Notes under the pieces: generated by a model
The model's database searches: none
The model's input: only the letters and a program-made list of their open reading frames with translations
Told to the model about the DNA's origin: nothing
Assembly: GCA_000708835.1 (NCBI GenBank)
Contig: DF237083.1
Span: 113,040 to 177,039 of the forward strand
Direction of reading: 5' to 3'
DNA: 64,000 nucleotides
DNA from: Klebsormidium nitens
Lineage: Eukaryota; Streptophyta; Klebsormidiophyceae; Klebsormidiales; Klebsormidiaceae
Shown here: positions 50,205-59,000 of the stretch, one piece after another
Numbering within the stretch: the first letter of the stretch is position 1
Layout of the letters: each line of letters opens with the position of its first letter
Translations under genes and position numbers: made by a program

Positions 50205-50600
50205 AAACGAGTGTAGGGTTTGGGAGATTAGTGTAGGGTTTGAGAGGAGAATCGCGAAACCCTACACTATTGTCCTTTTTCCGTTTTTACACTGGTTTCA
50301 GTCTCTCCTTTCCCTTTCCTTTTATATTTCAGTATATAGTGAATGTAGGGTATGTAGGGTATGTAGGGTTATTATGGAACTCAACACGGGGGAAAATAAG
50401 AAAGTCATATAGGGGAAGGCGGGGTCAGCAAGTCTACATACCCTACACCCCGTATAGACTGAATAAATAATGATATTTGGTAATGAAGACTGAATTCAGT
50501 CTTTTAATATTTCTAAACGTTTAAAATGTAGGGTTTCCAGACTTTGCTTGCAAACCCTACACAAATTTCCGTAACCCTACAAACCCTACATCGACTTATA
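50205..50600 (-). repeat. GTAGGG/CCCTAC repeat region, right copy of inverted pair
   Basis: Intergenic region after the helicase. It holds GTGTAGGGTTTG twice and CAAACCCTAC- or AAACCCTACAC-type sequences as dyads, the 46-base block at 50328-50373, TACATACCCTACACCCC at about 50434-50450, and a GTAGGGTTT ... AAACCCTAC hairpin at 50527-50560. Order and spacing mirror the left copy at 42940-43180. An AGACTGAATTCAGTCT palindrome lies at 50487-50502. Confidence 0.8.
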
Positions 50601-50650
50601 ATCTCTACGTTCAAACAAATGAAAAATTCTCTCTGATAGAGTTAAGAAAT

Positions 50651-51016
50651 ATGTGGTATTATCGTGTGCTTATTGAAGCAATAGACCCTTTAGATGGCGA
50701 CTTGACTTACATTAGCGACTACGTAAAGGCAGGCGTTTTGAATAAATTCGAAGCATTTGTAAGAAGGTATTACCCTGAACACAAATGGCTTGAGAAAAAT
50801 AAGGTGGAAATCACGGAGGAAAACCCTTTCCAGCCGCACGATGAGAGATGTACGGTTGTGACACGCTACGGACTTAGTAAACTACCCGCGACGGACGCCC
50901 GATTACCAACAAGCTGCCCCATCGCGACACCCCTGTCAAACCCTCTGTTGAACTTAGCGGCCGCGTGTTCACCCGCCGCACCAAAGTTCGCGCCGATAGC
51001 CGACGACAGCCTATGA
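50651..51016 (+). CDS. Unknown small element protein
   Basis: 121 residues starting MWYYRVLIEAIDPLDGDLTYISDYVKAG. The first ~75 residues look like a folded alpha/beta protein. The last ~45 overlap the opposite-strand pVI-like gene (50866-51144) and are Ala/Pro-rich, so the 3' end may not be functional. No family recognised. Confidence 0.45.
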   Translation: MWYYRVLIEAIDPLDGDLTYISDYVKAGVLNKFEAFVRRYYPEHKWLEKNKVEITEENPFQPHDERCTVVTRYGLSKLPATDARLPTSCPIATPLSNPLLNLAAACSPAAPKFAPIADDSL

Positions 51017-51144
51017 ATGAGCGGTGCAGACCCGTGCAGAGTCTTCGCCACGTTGCTCGAAACATCGCCAATACGTCGGATGATTTTGCCTGCTGAGTGA
51101 ATACCTTTGAGGACAGAAGAGCCGATGCGTGAAAAAAGTCCCAT
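50866..51144 (-). CDS. pVI/pX-like small virion protein
   Basis: 92 residues. The N-terminus MGLFSRIGSSVLKGIHSAGKIIRRIGD is an amphipathic basic helix after Met-Gly, followed by Gly/Ala-rich sequence. This resembles the membrane-active or core minor capsid proteins of polintons, PLVs and adenovirus-like viruses. Its ATG is preceded by TTTATAAAAC, identical to the sequence before the major capsid ATG. A virion role is inference from composition, position and promoter. Confidence 0.55.
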   Translation of the reverse strand: MGLFSRIGSSVLKGIHSAGKIIRRIGDVSSNVAKTLHGSAPLIHRLSSAIGANFGAAGEHAAAKFNRGFDRGVAMGQLVGNRASVAGSLLSP

Positions 51145-51154
51145 GTTTTATAAA
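51145..51154 (-). promoter_or_regulatory. Putative late promoter element (TTTATAAAAC)
   Basis: Directly abuts the ATG of the pVI-like gene; the same 13 bases including the ATG occur at the major capsid gene. Confidence 0.5.
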
Positions 51155-52023
51155 CTATCCAGAGAATTTAATCCAGTGACTGATTTGATTAGGGAAAGTT
51201 TTGTGTAATCCAAGATTTCACTCAGAATACCCACAGTTCGGTTTTGCCCATCTTGCACATTCTTTTTGTATATCCTCACTAGAAAGGTGATGGTGTAAGG
51301 GTTCAAATAGGTCAGGTCGTTGCCGTATATGTCCTTTATCAGAATTTGCAGCCTGCTTATATTGCGCTCATTTAAGAACATTTCAAACTGGTTGCCAGGG
51401 TTCTGCCAGTGTAGGACAGTAAAAGGAGCTGTGTCAAAAGGGATGACTGCCAGCACATCAGACGGCTTGCACTTCAGGTCTTGGTCTGAGCTGAAGTTAT
51501 CCACGTTCCAGCAGGCAGTTGTGGAGACTCCGGAAGCATGCAAGACCAGCTGATTGACCCCTCCCTTCAAGTCCAGCTGGTTGGTGCTAGTTATGGTTGT
51601 CCCAGACGGTGTGTCTGTACTGTTGAAGCCAAAGGTTTGATAGCTATTGTGTACGAAGGCAAGAGCATGAGGGGTTGAGAACTTGAAGACAGCTCGGTTG
51701 GTATGGTTGTCATAAGTGCAGGTCACACTAGGGTACAGGCGGCTCACAGTAAGGCAAAGATCTCTGTAGCTGTAGTTTCCTGGTGGCACTGTGATGGTGG
51801 TGCTTGCATTCAGGGCATCTGTAAAGGTGAGCTGGTTGTTTAGGCTGTTAACCACGTAATACTGAATTTGCATCGTGAAATCTACCACTGTCAGGCTCAT
51901 CTGATGCTCTGGCATGGCTGTCATTACATCGGTATCAAATTCAAACACAGAATCATAGGAGTTGGTTTGTGCTGACCTTAAAAACAAATATTGACTGTTG
52001 ATGAGCACATTCAGGTCACTCAT
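51148..52023 (-). CDS. Candidate minor capsid (penton-like) protein
   Basis: 291 residues, beta-rich, few Lys/Glu, many Ser/Thr/Asn. Begins MSDLNVLINSQYLFLRSA and includes SLTVVDFTMQIQYYVVN and TVPPGNYSYRDLCLTV. It lies in the leftward virion gene block, 19 bp after the next gene, and shares general style with it (N-terminal strand, 'PPGNYSY' turn). Jelly-roll minor capsid proteins are a standard PLV component and this is the likeliest identity, but I see no diagnostic motif. A short adhesive tail protein is the alternative. Confidence 0.5.
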   Translation of the reverse strand: MSDLNVLINSQYLFLRSAQTNSYDSVFEFDTDVMTAMPEHQMSLTVVDFTMQIQYYVVNSLNNQLTFTDALNASTTITVPPGNYSYRDLCLTVSRLYPSVTCTYDNHTNRAVFKFSTPHALAFVHNSYQTFGFNSTDTPSGTTITSTNQLDLKGGVNQLVLHASGVSTTACWNVDNFSSDQDLKCKPSDVLAVIPFDTAPFTVLHWQNPGNQFEMFLNERNISRLQILIKDIYGNDLTYLNPYTITFLVRIYKKNVQDGQNRTVGILSEILDYTKLSLIKSVTGLNSLDSL

Positions 52024-52042
52024 TTAGTCTAAAGGGAGATTT

Positions 52043-52567
52043 TCATTCGGTCTGGATGATCCCAAGGGTGAGCTGCCAAGGTGGTACCGTGGTGTTTGCA
52101 CCAACCAAGATGTCACTGTCATCCGTGGTATACATGCTCTTAAAAGAGATTGTTAAGGTTCTCTGAACAAAAAGGCTTAGGTCTTGCAACGAAACGCCAT
52201 AGTGTGGATTGCCATTTTCATAATAAGCTCCACCAGCTGTAAGGATGGTTTTTGTTGCAGTTCCTGTTGAACTATCAAAAGACAGAGGCTGTGCTAATTC
52301 TTCGAGATTGATATTGTAAGGATACGTCGGAGAAACTGTCCCCACAAAGAAGAAGTTTGAAACAAACAAGCGACAATTACCCTTGATTGTATCAAATGGA
52401 ACTGAGACATTGCGGAAAGTAAACCCAGTGTGTCCGTCCGAAGTAGCGTCTTTAGATCTAAGCACAAGCTTATACATCCGGTCATAAGGCTTGCTCTGGC
52501 TTACATTCTTGAAACGGATAAGGAGACGGCTGGTGAGGTGCAGATCGTCCTGCAGCAAAGTTGACAT
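52043..52567 (-). CDS. Candidate minor capsid or accessory virion protein
   Basis: 174 residues, beta-rich: LLIRFKNVSQSKPYDRMYKLVLRS, then HTGFTFRNVSVPFDTIKG, then GVSLQDLSLFVQRTLTISFKS. It precedes the 291-residue gene in the same leftward run with a 19-bp gap, so both are likely expressed together. An ACTTAAAATGG sequence lies just upstream of the ATG. No family recognised with certainty. Confidence 0.45.
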   Translation of the reverse strand: MSTLLQDDLHLTSRLLIRFKNVSQSKPYDRMYKLVLRSKDATSDGHTGFTFRNVSVPFDTIKGNCRLFVSNFFFVGTVSPTYPYNINLEELAQPLSFDSSTGTATKTILTAGGAYYENGNPHYGVSLQDLSLFVQRTLTISFKSMYTTDDSDILVGANTTVPPWQLTLGIIQTE

Positions 52568-52590
52568 CCATTTTAAGTTAGTATCACATT

Positions 52591-53013
52591 TTAATCTTCT
52601 GCTTCGCTATCTGGATGCACAACCACAAAACCGCCCCCTTCGAGCTCTGTTAAACAGCCAGGATTTTTGTGTGCTTCTCCTCCTTCCAATACTTCAAGTG
52701 CTTGTACTGTCGTTCTTAAAGCTTTTTCTTCATCTGCAGCCCTTTGCTTATCCGAGATGTGCTCCACCTCGATTGCCCCTGGGATCTTGAACCTGTCAGG
52801 GTCTTGCTCTGCCTCGGTAAGCTTTCCCTTCCCTTTCTTCGCTTGCTTTCGTGTAAACTTTTCACCCTTCTTCTTATTCTCCTTCAGCCATTCGCCATCA
52901 CTGGCATCGATTGCGTACGTGTCTGCAAGCTCCTCTACCACAAACTTTGGGATTTTAGGATAGTCCCTGCACATAGCACTGATCCACTCTTCTTTCACCT
53001 TGTCTGCGACCAT
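52591..53013 (-). CDS. Unknown charged protein
   Basis: 140 residues from ATG 53013 (MVADKVKEEWISAMCRDYPKIP). The longer open frame upstream overlaps the ATPase and is not needed. A Lys-rich middle (KENKKKGEKFTRKQAKKGKGK) is followed by an acidic tail (PDSEAED). The N-terminal pattern (PKIPKFVVEELADTYAID) looks like a conserved small domain. The start is 24 bp from the divergent ATPase start, so the two share a promoter (TTATATTAGCACATATAAA). Confidence 0.55.
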   Translation of the reverse strand: MVADKVKEEWISAMCRDYPKIPKFVVEELADTYAIDASDGEWLKENKKKGEKFTRKQAKKGKGKLTEAEQDPDRFKIPGAIEVEHISDKQRAADEEKALRTTVQALEVLEGGEAHKNPGCLTELEGGGFVVVHPDSEAED

Positions 53014-53037
53014 TTTATATGTGCTAATATAATAAAA

Positions 53038-53937
53038 ATGAAGACGGAACGACTTCCTATCTCTAAGGTGGACATCAAGAACAACAAGCTGCCATATGGA
53101 GACCGCAAAGTGCCTGAGTATATGCCTGCTCTTCACCCGCTAGTGGCTTTGGTTGGCTCGCGTGGACAAGGTAAGACCACCAGAATCTGCGAGTGGCTTC
53201 TTATGTATGACGCAGCCAAATCGTATGATAAGGTCTTTGTGATCTCGCCTACGTTTACGAGAGACCCCAAGACGGCTTGCCTGACGGAAGAGCCTCGAAA
53301 TTTCACAGTCGAAGTTATTCCAGGATACACGGAGGATGGCTTCAAAGACATCATGGCATATATGGTGCACGAGGTCGATGAATACAAGAAGTACTTAAAG
53401 GAATTGGAGGCTTGGAAACGTTTCCTTAAGTGCAAAAACATAGATTCGCTTAGCAACGACGATATCGCGCTGCTTTATGGTCTTGACTTTGAGGCACCTA
53501 AGACGATCTATAAGTGGGGCTTTCCATCGTTCTGTGTGGTCGTAGATGATTGTGTGGCAGACAAGAAGATGTTCAGCCCGACCATGCGTGGGGCTTTTGT
53601 GAACTTTATCCTTCTTCATCGCCATCACTCTTGTAGTGTGATTATGGCGAGTCAAGTGCTAACCAATGGTATACCTAGAGGTGTTCGAGGGAACGTCAGC
53701 TGTTGGATCCTGTTCGATACGAAATCAGACAAACTCAAGGAATCGATCGCGGAAGAGCTGGCATCTAAGGCAACCCCCCAAGAGGTCTTGGAAGCCTGGA
53801 CGCAAGCGTGTCAGAAGCCTCACGACTTTCTGTTTGTGGATTACGATTCAAAGGATCGAAACCGCATGTTTAGGCAATGTTGGGATAATCAGATCTTGTT
53901 GGAAACAATCAAGCCTACTCCGGAAACACCGACTTAA
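53038..53937 (+). CDS. DNA-packaging ATPase (FtsK/A32-like)
   Basis: 299 residues from ATG 53038 (MKTERLPISKVDIKNN). Walker A LVGSRGQGKTTR (about 38-49) and Walker B FCVVVDDCV (about 163-171), followed by an LLHRHHSCSVIMASQ segment (about 188-202) that fits the sensor region. Genome-packaging ATPases of this size are hallmark genes of PLVs, virophages and large DNA viruses. Intact frame. It is the only rightward gene within the virion block and overlaps the next gene's 3' end by 23 bp. Confidence 0.9.
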   Translation: MKTERLPISKVDIKNNKLPYGDRKVPEYMPALHPLVALVGSRGQGKTTRICEWLLMYDAAKSYDKVFVISPTFTRDPKTACLTEEPRNFTVEVIPGYTEDGFKDIMAYMVHEVDEYKKYLKELEAWKRFLKCKNIDSLSNDDIALLYGLDFEAPKTIYKWGFPSFCVVVDDCVADKKMFSPTMRGAFVNFILLHRHHSCSVIMASQVLTNGIPRGVRGNVSCWILFDTKSDKLKESIAEELASKATPQEVLEAWTQACQKPHDFLFVDYDSKDRNRMFRQCWDNQILLETIKPTPETPT

Positions 53938-54541
53938 TAGCAAGGTCGCGCATAGCTTTTGACACTTTCGAGTTGATTTCATCACGAGCAGCCACATGCA
54001 TCATGTCTCGTTGGGTTGGTCTCGCAGCCGTTAGCTTTGCAACCTCCTTCGCCACCTCCTTTTTTACAGTCTTTATAAACCTTCTTTTTTGCTTGCGCTG
54101 GTAGTGGTCGTCATCGCTCTCGGAGGAGGCGGACGAATCTGAATCAGACTCGTAGATCACCTTCTTCACCTTCTTGACTGGCTTCTTCGCCTTCTTGACC
54201 TTGACCACCTCGACCTCCGCCTCAGATTCTTCTTGCGGCTCTGGCTCAGGTGCTTTGGGCTCAGGTTCAGGTTTGAAAGTCTTTTCTAGTGCTTGCACCT
54301 TCTTAACTCGTTCTTCAAAAGTTTTTTGCTTTAGTGCTTTTTCTTTCTCCGTAAGTTCCTTCATTGCTTGCTTTTTAAGTGCTGCTTTCTCCCGCATAAG
54401 AGCCATCTGCTTCAACTTCTCGGGGCTGCATGGCTTTTTCGGCTTACCATTTGCCCCTAGAGCAGGCGCGGCGGGAGCTTCCACCGTCTCCTCGACTGCT
54501 TCCGCAACCTCTTCGATCGGCTCTATAGACGTGTCACTCAT
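53915..54541 (-). CDS. Coiled-coil, highly charged protein
   Basis: 208 residues. Sequence in order: acidic N-terminus (EEVAEAVEETVEAP), Lys/Glu-rich coiled coil (about 55-95), EPEP repeats, KKAKKPVKKVKKV, an Asp/Ser-rich acidic patch (SDSDSSASSESDD), then a basic helix and TQRDMMHVAARDEINSKVSKAM. Not recognised; position next to the capsid genes suggests a virion or assembly role. Confidence 0.55.
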   Translation of the reverse strand: MSDTSIEPIEEVAEAVEETVEAPAAPALGANGKPKKPCSPEKLKQMALMREKAALKKQAMKELTEKEKALKQKTFEERVKKVQALEKTFKPEPEPKAPEPEPQEESEAEVEVVKVKKAKKPVKKVKKVIYESDSDSSASSESDDDHYQRKQKRRFIKTVKKEVAKEVAKLTAARPTQRDMMHVAARDEINSKVSKAMRDLAIKSVFPE

Positions 54542-54552
54542 TTACAGAGTAC

Positions 54553-55056
54553 TTAGAAAAAAAATTCACTGTAATATCTGTTTTCTCTGACAGATTTTGC
54601 AGGTACGAGCTTCTGAAGGGATAATATATAGGTAAGTGTGCCCTTTAAATCCAGTGTATTCCACCGCTTTTCAACGGGTGGCACATTCACGATCAGCTTC
54701 TCCCCACGCTGGGATGCAGTCGTGCCCGTAAGGCAAGTAAATCCGCTCACATTCGTCTGCGTAAGATCGGGTAGGCTGAGGTCAGGCAGCTCCTTATAAC
54801 CAATCTTGTTTGCAGGAGCTATGTTCTTCCTCTGGTCAATCATGGTAAGCGAATTCCCGTAAAGGTCAGCCTTACATGGGAGGTTCCACGCTAATTTATC
54901 GTCCGGCTGTGCTAGCTCGTCGTAGTCTGCTTCAACGGGCATGCGAACAACTTTAGGTAGCGAACGGTTGTCCTTTGGGGCTGTGTAAGGCTGCTCATTA
55001 GGCTTCAGCTTCTCGGGGAACATGTTAGCTAAAGGTGTCTTAAACGCGACTGCCAT
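54553..55056 (-). CDS. Unknown protein beside the major capsid gene
   Basis: 167 residues, MAVAFKTPLANMFPEKLKPNEQPYT at the start, a polar Pro/Asp-rich middle, and a hydrophobic end (TYILSLQKLVPAKSVRENRYYSEFFF). The 38-bp gap to the capsid gene contains TATAAAG just before this ATG. It may be a capsid-associated protein; no motif confirms it. Confidence 0.5.
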   Translation of the reverse strand: MAVAFKTPLANMFPEKLKPNEQPYTAPKDNRSLPKVVRMPVEADYDELAQPDDKLAWNLPCKADLYGNSLTMIDQRKNIAPANKIGYKELPDLSLPDLTQTNVSGFTCLTGTTASQRGEKLIVNVPPVEKRWNTLDLKGTLTYILSLQKLVPAKSVRENRYYSEFFF

Positions 55057-55094
55057 TCTTTATACAATAGAACAAATAATAAAAATCAATCTGC

Positions 55095-56306
55095 TTACCA
55101 AACCACACTTACTTGGCGGTTCGGACCTACCTCCATTAGCGCTGTACACTCAACAAACACCGTGGGCAGGTAGCCAGAACCTGTACCTGTCGTCTGCCAA
55201 GTGATGGTCGAGGCAGAACCACGGGTGTCCAGACCAGAGCTTAGCCTGGACGAACCTTCATCGTTGTCGACGTTGAACTTGAAGTAGTGGAAGAATCCGC
55301 TTCCCTTAAACTTCGTAATTGAATCGAGTGATCCATCCATGGCACCCACCATATCAGCAGACAGACCCATGTTGTGCAAGTTCTCCATCCAGATTTGCTC
55401 TGAAGTCAGTGGTAAAGATGGGAATCTTACTCCATTTACAGCAAACACCGAGTCCACCACATCCGTGGCACACCTTGTAAAGTACGCGCTTGAGCGCAAA
55501 TTGGCGTCTAGTGCGTTGGTCAAGTAAGTTGTCGAGTTCTGGAAGGTAGCCCAGACCCCATCAACGCTCTGAGAGCTTACCGTCATCCTCAGATTCTGAG
55601 CAACTGAACCAGCATTCCCCTGGAAAGTCAAGTAGTACTTGAATGGGATTTTCACACCACCGTTGCTCAGCCTCTGTTGAACGATCTGAGAGTAAGAGCC
55701 GTCGTCAATGCTTATCACCTGGCAAAGAGCCTGAAGCTTGTCAAGACTCCATGTTCTGGTCGTAGAGTCTGCATGAGCCAAAAGAACGTTTGTTCCAGCA
55801 AGCTTGATCTGGAGGCGCACGTGTCCAAGAATTGAGGTGTCCAGGTAGCGGGGCTGAGCGCTAGACAAGAAACCAAGGAAATGAGAGATGGCAACCTTAC
55901 CACTGTAGCCATCGGTATTAGCAGCAGCCGGAAGAGCTGTAACATCACGAGCCACTTGCATCGCTTTCCTTTGAGTAGTTTTGTCAGCACCATAGTAGTC
56001 GATCAAAGCGGTTGAAAGATAGTTGGTCATCTGAGAACCGGGTCCTACTTGAATTCCGTTAACAAGTACGGTAACCTGATCGATCAAAGACTCGACATTT
56101 CTGGGAGCGTTCGTACCAGCCCCAGTGGCCAGATCGCCATACAACGTAAAAGCATCCAGGTTCACGATGCTGTTCTCGGGGAGGGTGATGGAGATCGTAT
56201 CCCCGGCATTAGCCTTGACGGGCGTCTGAGGGTACAGGAGGAAAGTATTCCTAGAAACGTTGTCGAGCTTCTCCAGATAGTACTTAAGGACGGATGGGTA
56301 CGACAT
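55095..56306 (-). CDS. Major capsid protein, double jelly-roll type
   Basis: 403 residues, intact. Begins MSYPSVLKYYLEKLDNVSRN; contains SITLPENSIVNLDAFTLYGD, NVESLIDQVTVLVNGIQVG, LGHVRLQIKLAGTNVLL and KIPFKYYLTFQGNAG, and ends FVECTALMEVGPNRQVSVVW. The beta-strand density, conserved-looking end with a basic residue and VSVVW, size and neighbourhood (packaging ATPase, minor capsid candidates) fit a polinton-like-virus capsid protein. Structure prediction would settle the fold. The start is fixed by the abutting TTTATAAAAC element. An intact capsid gene implies either recent integration or continued production of particles. Confidence 0.78.
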   Translation of the reverse strand: MSYPSVLKYYLEKLDNVSRNTFLLYPQTPVKANAGDTISITLPENSIVNLDAFTLYGDLATGAGTNAPRNVESLIDQVTVLVNGIQVGPGSQMTNYLSTALIDYYGADKTTQRKAMQVARDVTALPAAANTDGYSGKVAISHFLGFLSSAQPRYLDTSILGHVRLQIKLAGTNVLLAHADSTTRTWSLDKLQALCQVISIDDGSYSQIVQQRLSNGGVKIPFKYYLTFQGNAGSVAQNLRMTVSSQSVDGVWATFQNSTTYLTNALDANLRSSAYFTRCATDVVDSVFAVNGVRFPSLPLTSEQIWMENLHNMGLSADMVGAMDGSLDSITKFKGSGFFHYFKFNVDNDEGSSRLSSGLDTRGSASTITWQTTGTGSGYLPTVFVECTALMEVGPNRQVSVVW

Positions 56307-56316
56307 GTTTTATAAA
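56307..56316 (-). promoter_or_regulatory. Putative late promoter element (TTTATAAAAC)
   Basis: Directly abuts the major capsid ATG; identical to the element before the pVI-like gene. Confidence 0.5.
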
Positions 56317-56351
56317 TTGAGTTCAGATATTAATTTCGCCGTTGACTTTGT

Positions 56352-56996
56352 TCATCTTTTCATGCGTATACCTGATTTTTTCAGAGAGAAATTTGTGCCA
56401 AACATTTCATTCAACTTGTTGTATAGATTTCGATCGACGTTCACAAACCCTCGCTTAGTAGTATCGGTTACTATATTCATCCTCGCTGCCATCAGCAGAA
56501 TCTCTTGCTTTTCAATAGAAGAAATTTTGCTTTGAGCATTCAAAGATTTCCATCTACTTTGAAAAACTTCCATTTGCGCTCTTGTTAGCACACCTTGCGT
56601 CTCTTGCCTCTGTTCCTTTTCCTCCTCAGTATCATATACTGCTGTTTCCTTCCCTTTAGCACTTGGTCTCGGTCTCGGTCTCGGTGCTGACTTCGCTCTC
56701 TCTTTCCTTGCTGGCTTTGGCTTTACTTCCTCTTTCTCTTCAGGTCTTTCCTCCACCGCCTTCTTTTCTTCAGTTGTATCCTTTCCATACTTCTGAGCTA
56801 GCTTATACAACTTTTTTATGTTTGTTTCTAGGCTGTCGCTTTTGATGAAGTCCGCCCAAGGACTCTCGATGGTTTCGAACGGCTGAATGAACGGCGTCTG
56901 TCTTGTGTAAGCGAAGCGACCCACCACGCCACCCCCCAGCTTAAAGAAGGGATTCTGCTCTTGACATTCCTCGCAACACTCTTCGTAGGATTTCAT
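56352..56996 (-). CDS. Unknown protein with charged linker
   Basis: 214 residues. The N-terminus has a cysteine cluster (CCEECQEQ) and GGGVVGRF. The middle is low complexity (EEKEEVKPKPARKERAKSAPRPRPRPS). The C-terminal helical part (RAQMEVFQSRWKSLNAQSKISSIEKQEIL) ends in basic residues. Not recognised. It sits between capsid and fibre genes in the leftward block. Confidence 0.55.
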   Translation of the reverse strand: MKSYEECCEECQEQNPFFKLGGGVVGRFAYTRQTPFIQPFETIESPWADFIKSDSLETNIKKLYKLAQKYGKDTTEEKKAVEERPEEKEEVKPKPARKERAKSAPRPRPRPSAKGKETAVYDTEEEKEQRQETQGVLTRAQMEVFQSRWKSLNAQSKISSIEKQEILLMAARMNIVTDTTKRGFVNVDRNLYNKLNEMFGTNFSLKKSGIRMKR

Positions 56997-57014
56997 GAAG
57001 GTAAGTTGAGATAT

Positions 57015-58316
57015 TTAAAGGATTCCCGTGTAAATGAAACAGCCATAGAGTTGCGGTGAACCTGTAATGCTATTCATATTAATTACCAGTTGATTGAATG
57101 AGTTAATCGAATAATTATTTACTGACATTCCATTATTGAAGAAGTCCCTTTGACTAAAAGTTGCGACCTGACCTACTTGGCGACTGATATAGATGGAAAC
57201 CATGCAAGACCATGGGTATGTGATATTTCTAGTCTTCACGAAGAAATCAAGTCTTCCCATTGACGTGACTAAAGTACTACCCCATATTGGTGATAAATCT
57301 ATCGTACCAGCAAGACCACTGAATGCCGTATATCCACTTGAAACAATGACGGGTCCTTGCCCTGCATTAGACCAAGCCGGGACGTTGAGGGCATCCGTTC
57401 CAATAGAATATGTACTGGCGGCAAAACTTGCGGTAAGCGTACCGTTGACCGCTGTTCGAACTGACCCTCCAGACGATGCATTCACTGTTGTCAGTGTTCC
57501 TGACGAACTTTGTGTAAGAGCATAACCAGTGGTATTGTGGTTATTAAAATGCGAGAAAGTAGCATCACCCGGGAAAACGTTTGATGATATTTGCGCAGTC
57601 TGAATAATCGCTCCGTTTCTAAACTTTGAACTACCATCATTGTATAGCACGAGATTTGACTGGGTCTGAGCAGAGTTCAGGAATACAATCTGTCCTAATT
57701 GTGTGCCTATCACGCCGCTACCGTTTAATTGCAAATAACCTTGAACATTAAGTTGATTTGTGACGTTGACCATTCCTCCGACGTTCAACTTGTTTCCAAG
57801 ATTTGAACAATTACCGTTGGTATCAACGGAAAGCAGATTAGACCATGTTGTATAGTTCGAATTGAAGGGTTTACATACGTTGAAAGCAGCCGCAGAATAA
57901 CTACCACTGATGACGGCTCTCACTTGACCACCAGCCCACTGACCAAATCCGTACAGATCACTTCCACCATAATTTGCAACAGTCATCCATCCAGGGTCAG
58001 AAGCAGGAAACTGTAAACCGCCAGTAGCACATGTTGCAACTCCGTTCACGCAATTACTGGCGTTGACGGCGGCGTTCGATACAGTAGTGAAGGCGGTACT
58101 TGTGTTGCTCAAGACGGCTGGGACAGAGATCAACGAGGAGTACGGCAACGAACCTGACAGAGTCGTCGCTTGAAGCGTAGTACAATTGATAGTACCGCCG
58201 ACGTCGAGCGGATACCCAGGAGAAGCATTCGATATACCCACAAAACCGTTTCCTGCAACTATGGTAAGTGGCCGGAGGCTATTCCAAGAGCCATTGGATG
58301 TTCCACTTAGAAGCAT
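57015..58316 (-). pseudogene. Fibre protein, C-terminal fragment (after in-frame TAG)
   Basis: 433 residues from an internal ATG at 58316. The same frame is open back to the TAG at 58341-58343, directly continuing the preceding fragment with RYDGSQYYMLLSG. Contains the fibre signature NGFVGISNASPGYPLDVGG and several NLSNSG- or TLQATTL-like linkers; the C-terminal ~130 residues (GLAGTIDLSPIWG, ITYPWSCMVSIYIS, SPQLYGCFIY) look like a globular head. It could be translated separately or by readthrough. Confidence 0.7.
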
Positions 58317-58340
58317 GTAATATTGACTACCGTCGTACCT

Positions 58341-59000
58341 CTATATGAAACTGTTGTTAGTTGAACCATACCAGTAGCGTGACTGTCCGTAAGAATCGTA
58401 TCCAAAGAGTGAGTTGGATGCCGCTACTGAATAACCGACATTAACATTACATGTCTGAACCATTCCACGAACATAGAGACTCCCCGTATCAGCCGTAAGA
58501 CTCATGAGGCAGCTCTCGTTATTGTTCTCCCAAATATACCCCTGCTGAGTACCGCTACCCGTCCGCATTCGGATATGGTGAGCAGTTCGTCCGTCAAGAC
58601 TGATGCATGCCGTATTACTTGCTGCACTTTTACCAGCACCAGACTGGCACATATACATCGACCAGTTCCCATCATTTGCATCCCAAAATCTAAGACCTTT
58701 TTGATAACCCGTATCGCTTTGAGTGTTGATGCTAGTTATACCATACGAAGTAAGAGTGCCGCTACTAGACATATTTCTAGCAGCATTAAGAACTCCCGCA
58801 ATGTTAACATTTCCAGAATTTGATAAAGTTGTACTTGCTATTGTTCCAGAATTAGAGAGAGTCGCCGATGAGATGAAACCACCCACCTGCAGGTTGCCCG
58901 CATTAGTCAGATTACCGACAAAAGACGTGTCGCCCGTCCTGCAGTTAAACCAATGCCTATCATTACAGTCAGTCAAGCACTTAAACTCAAACCTGACCAA
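58341..59000 (-). pseudogene. Fibre protein, middle fragment
   Basis: 219 codons, in the frame shifted relative to the upstream fibre fragment and in the same frame as the downstream one. Contains TSFVGNLTNAGNLQVGGFIS, then KGLRFWDANDGNWSMYMCQSG and GTQQGYIWENNNESC, which read as fibre/adhesin beta repeats. It starts without a natural N-terminus, so it is best seen as part of one long gene broken on both sides (frameshift near 58973-58985, TAG at 58341). Confidence 0.7.
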
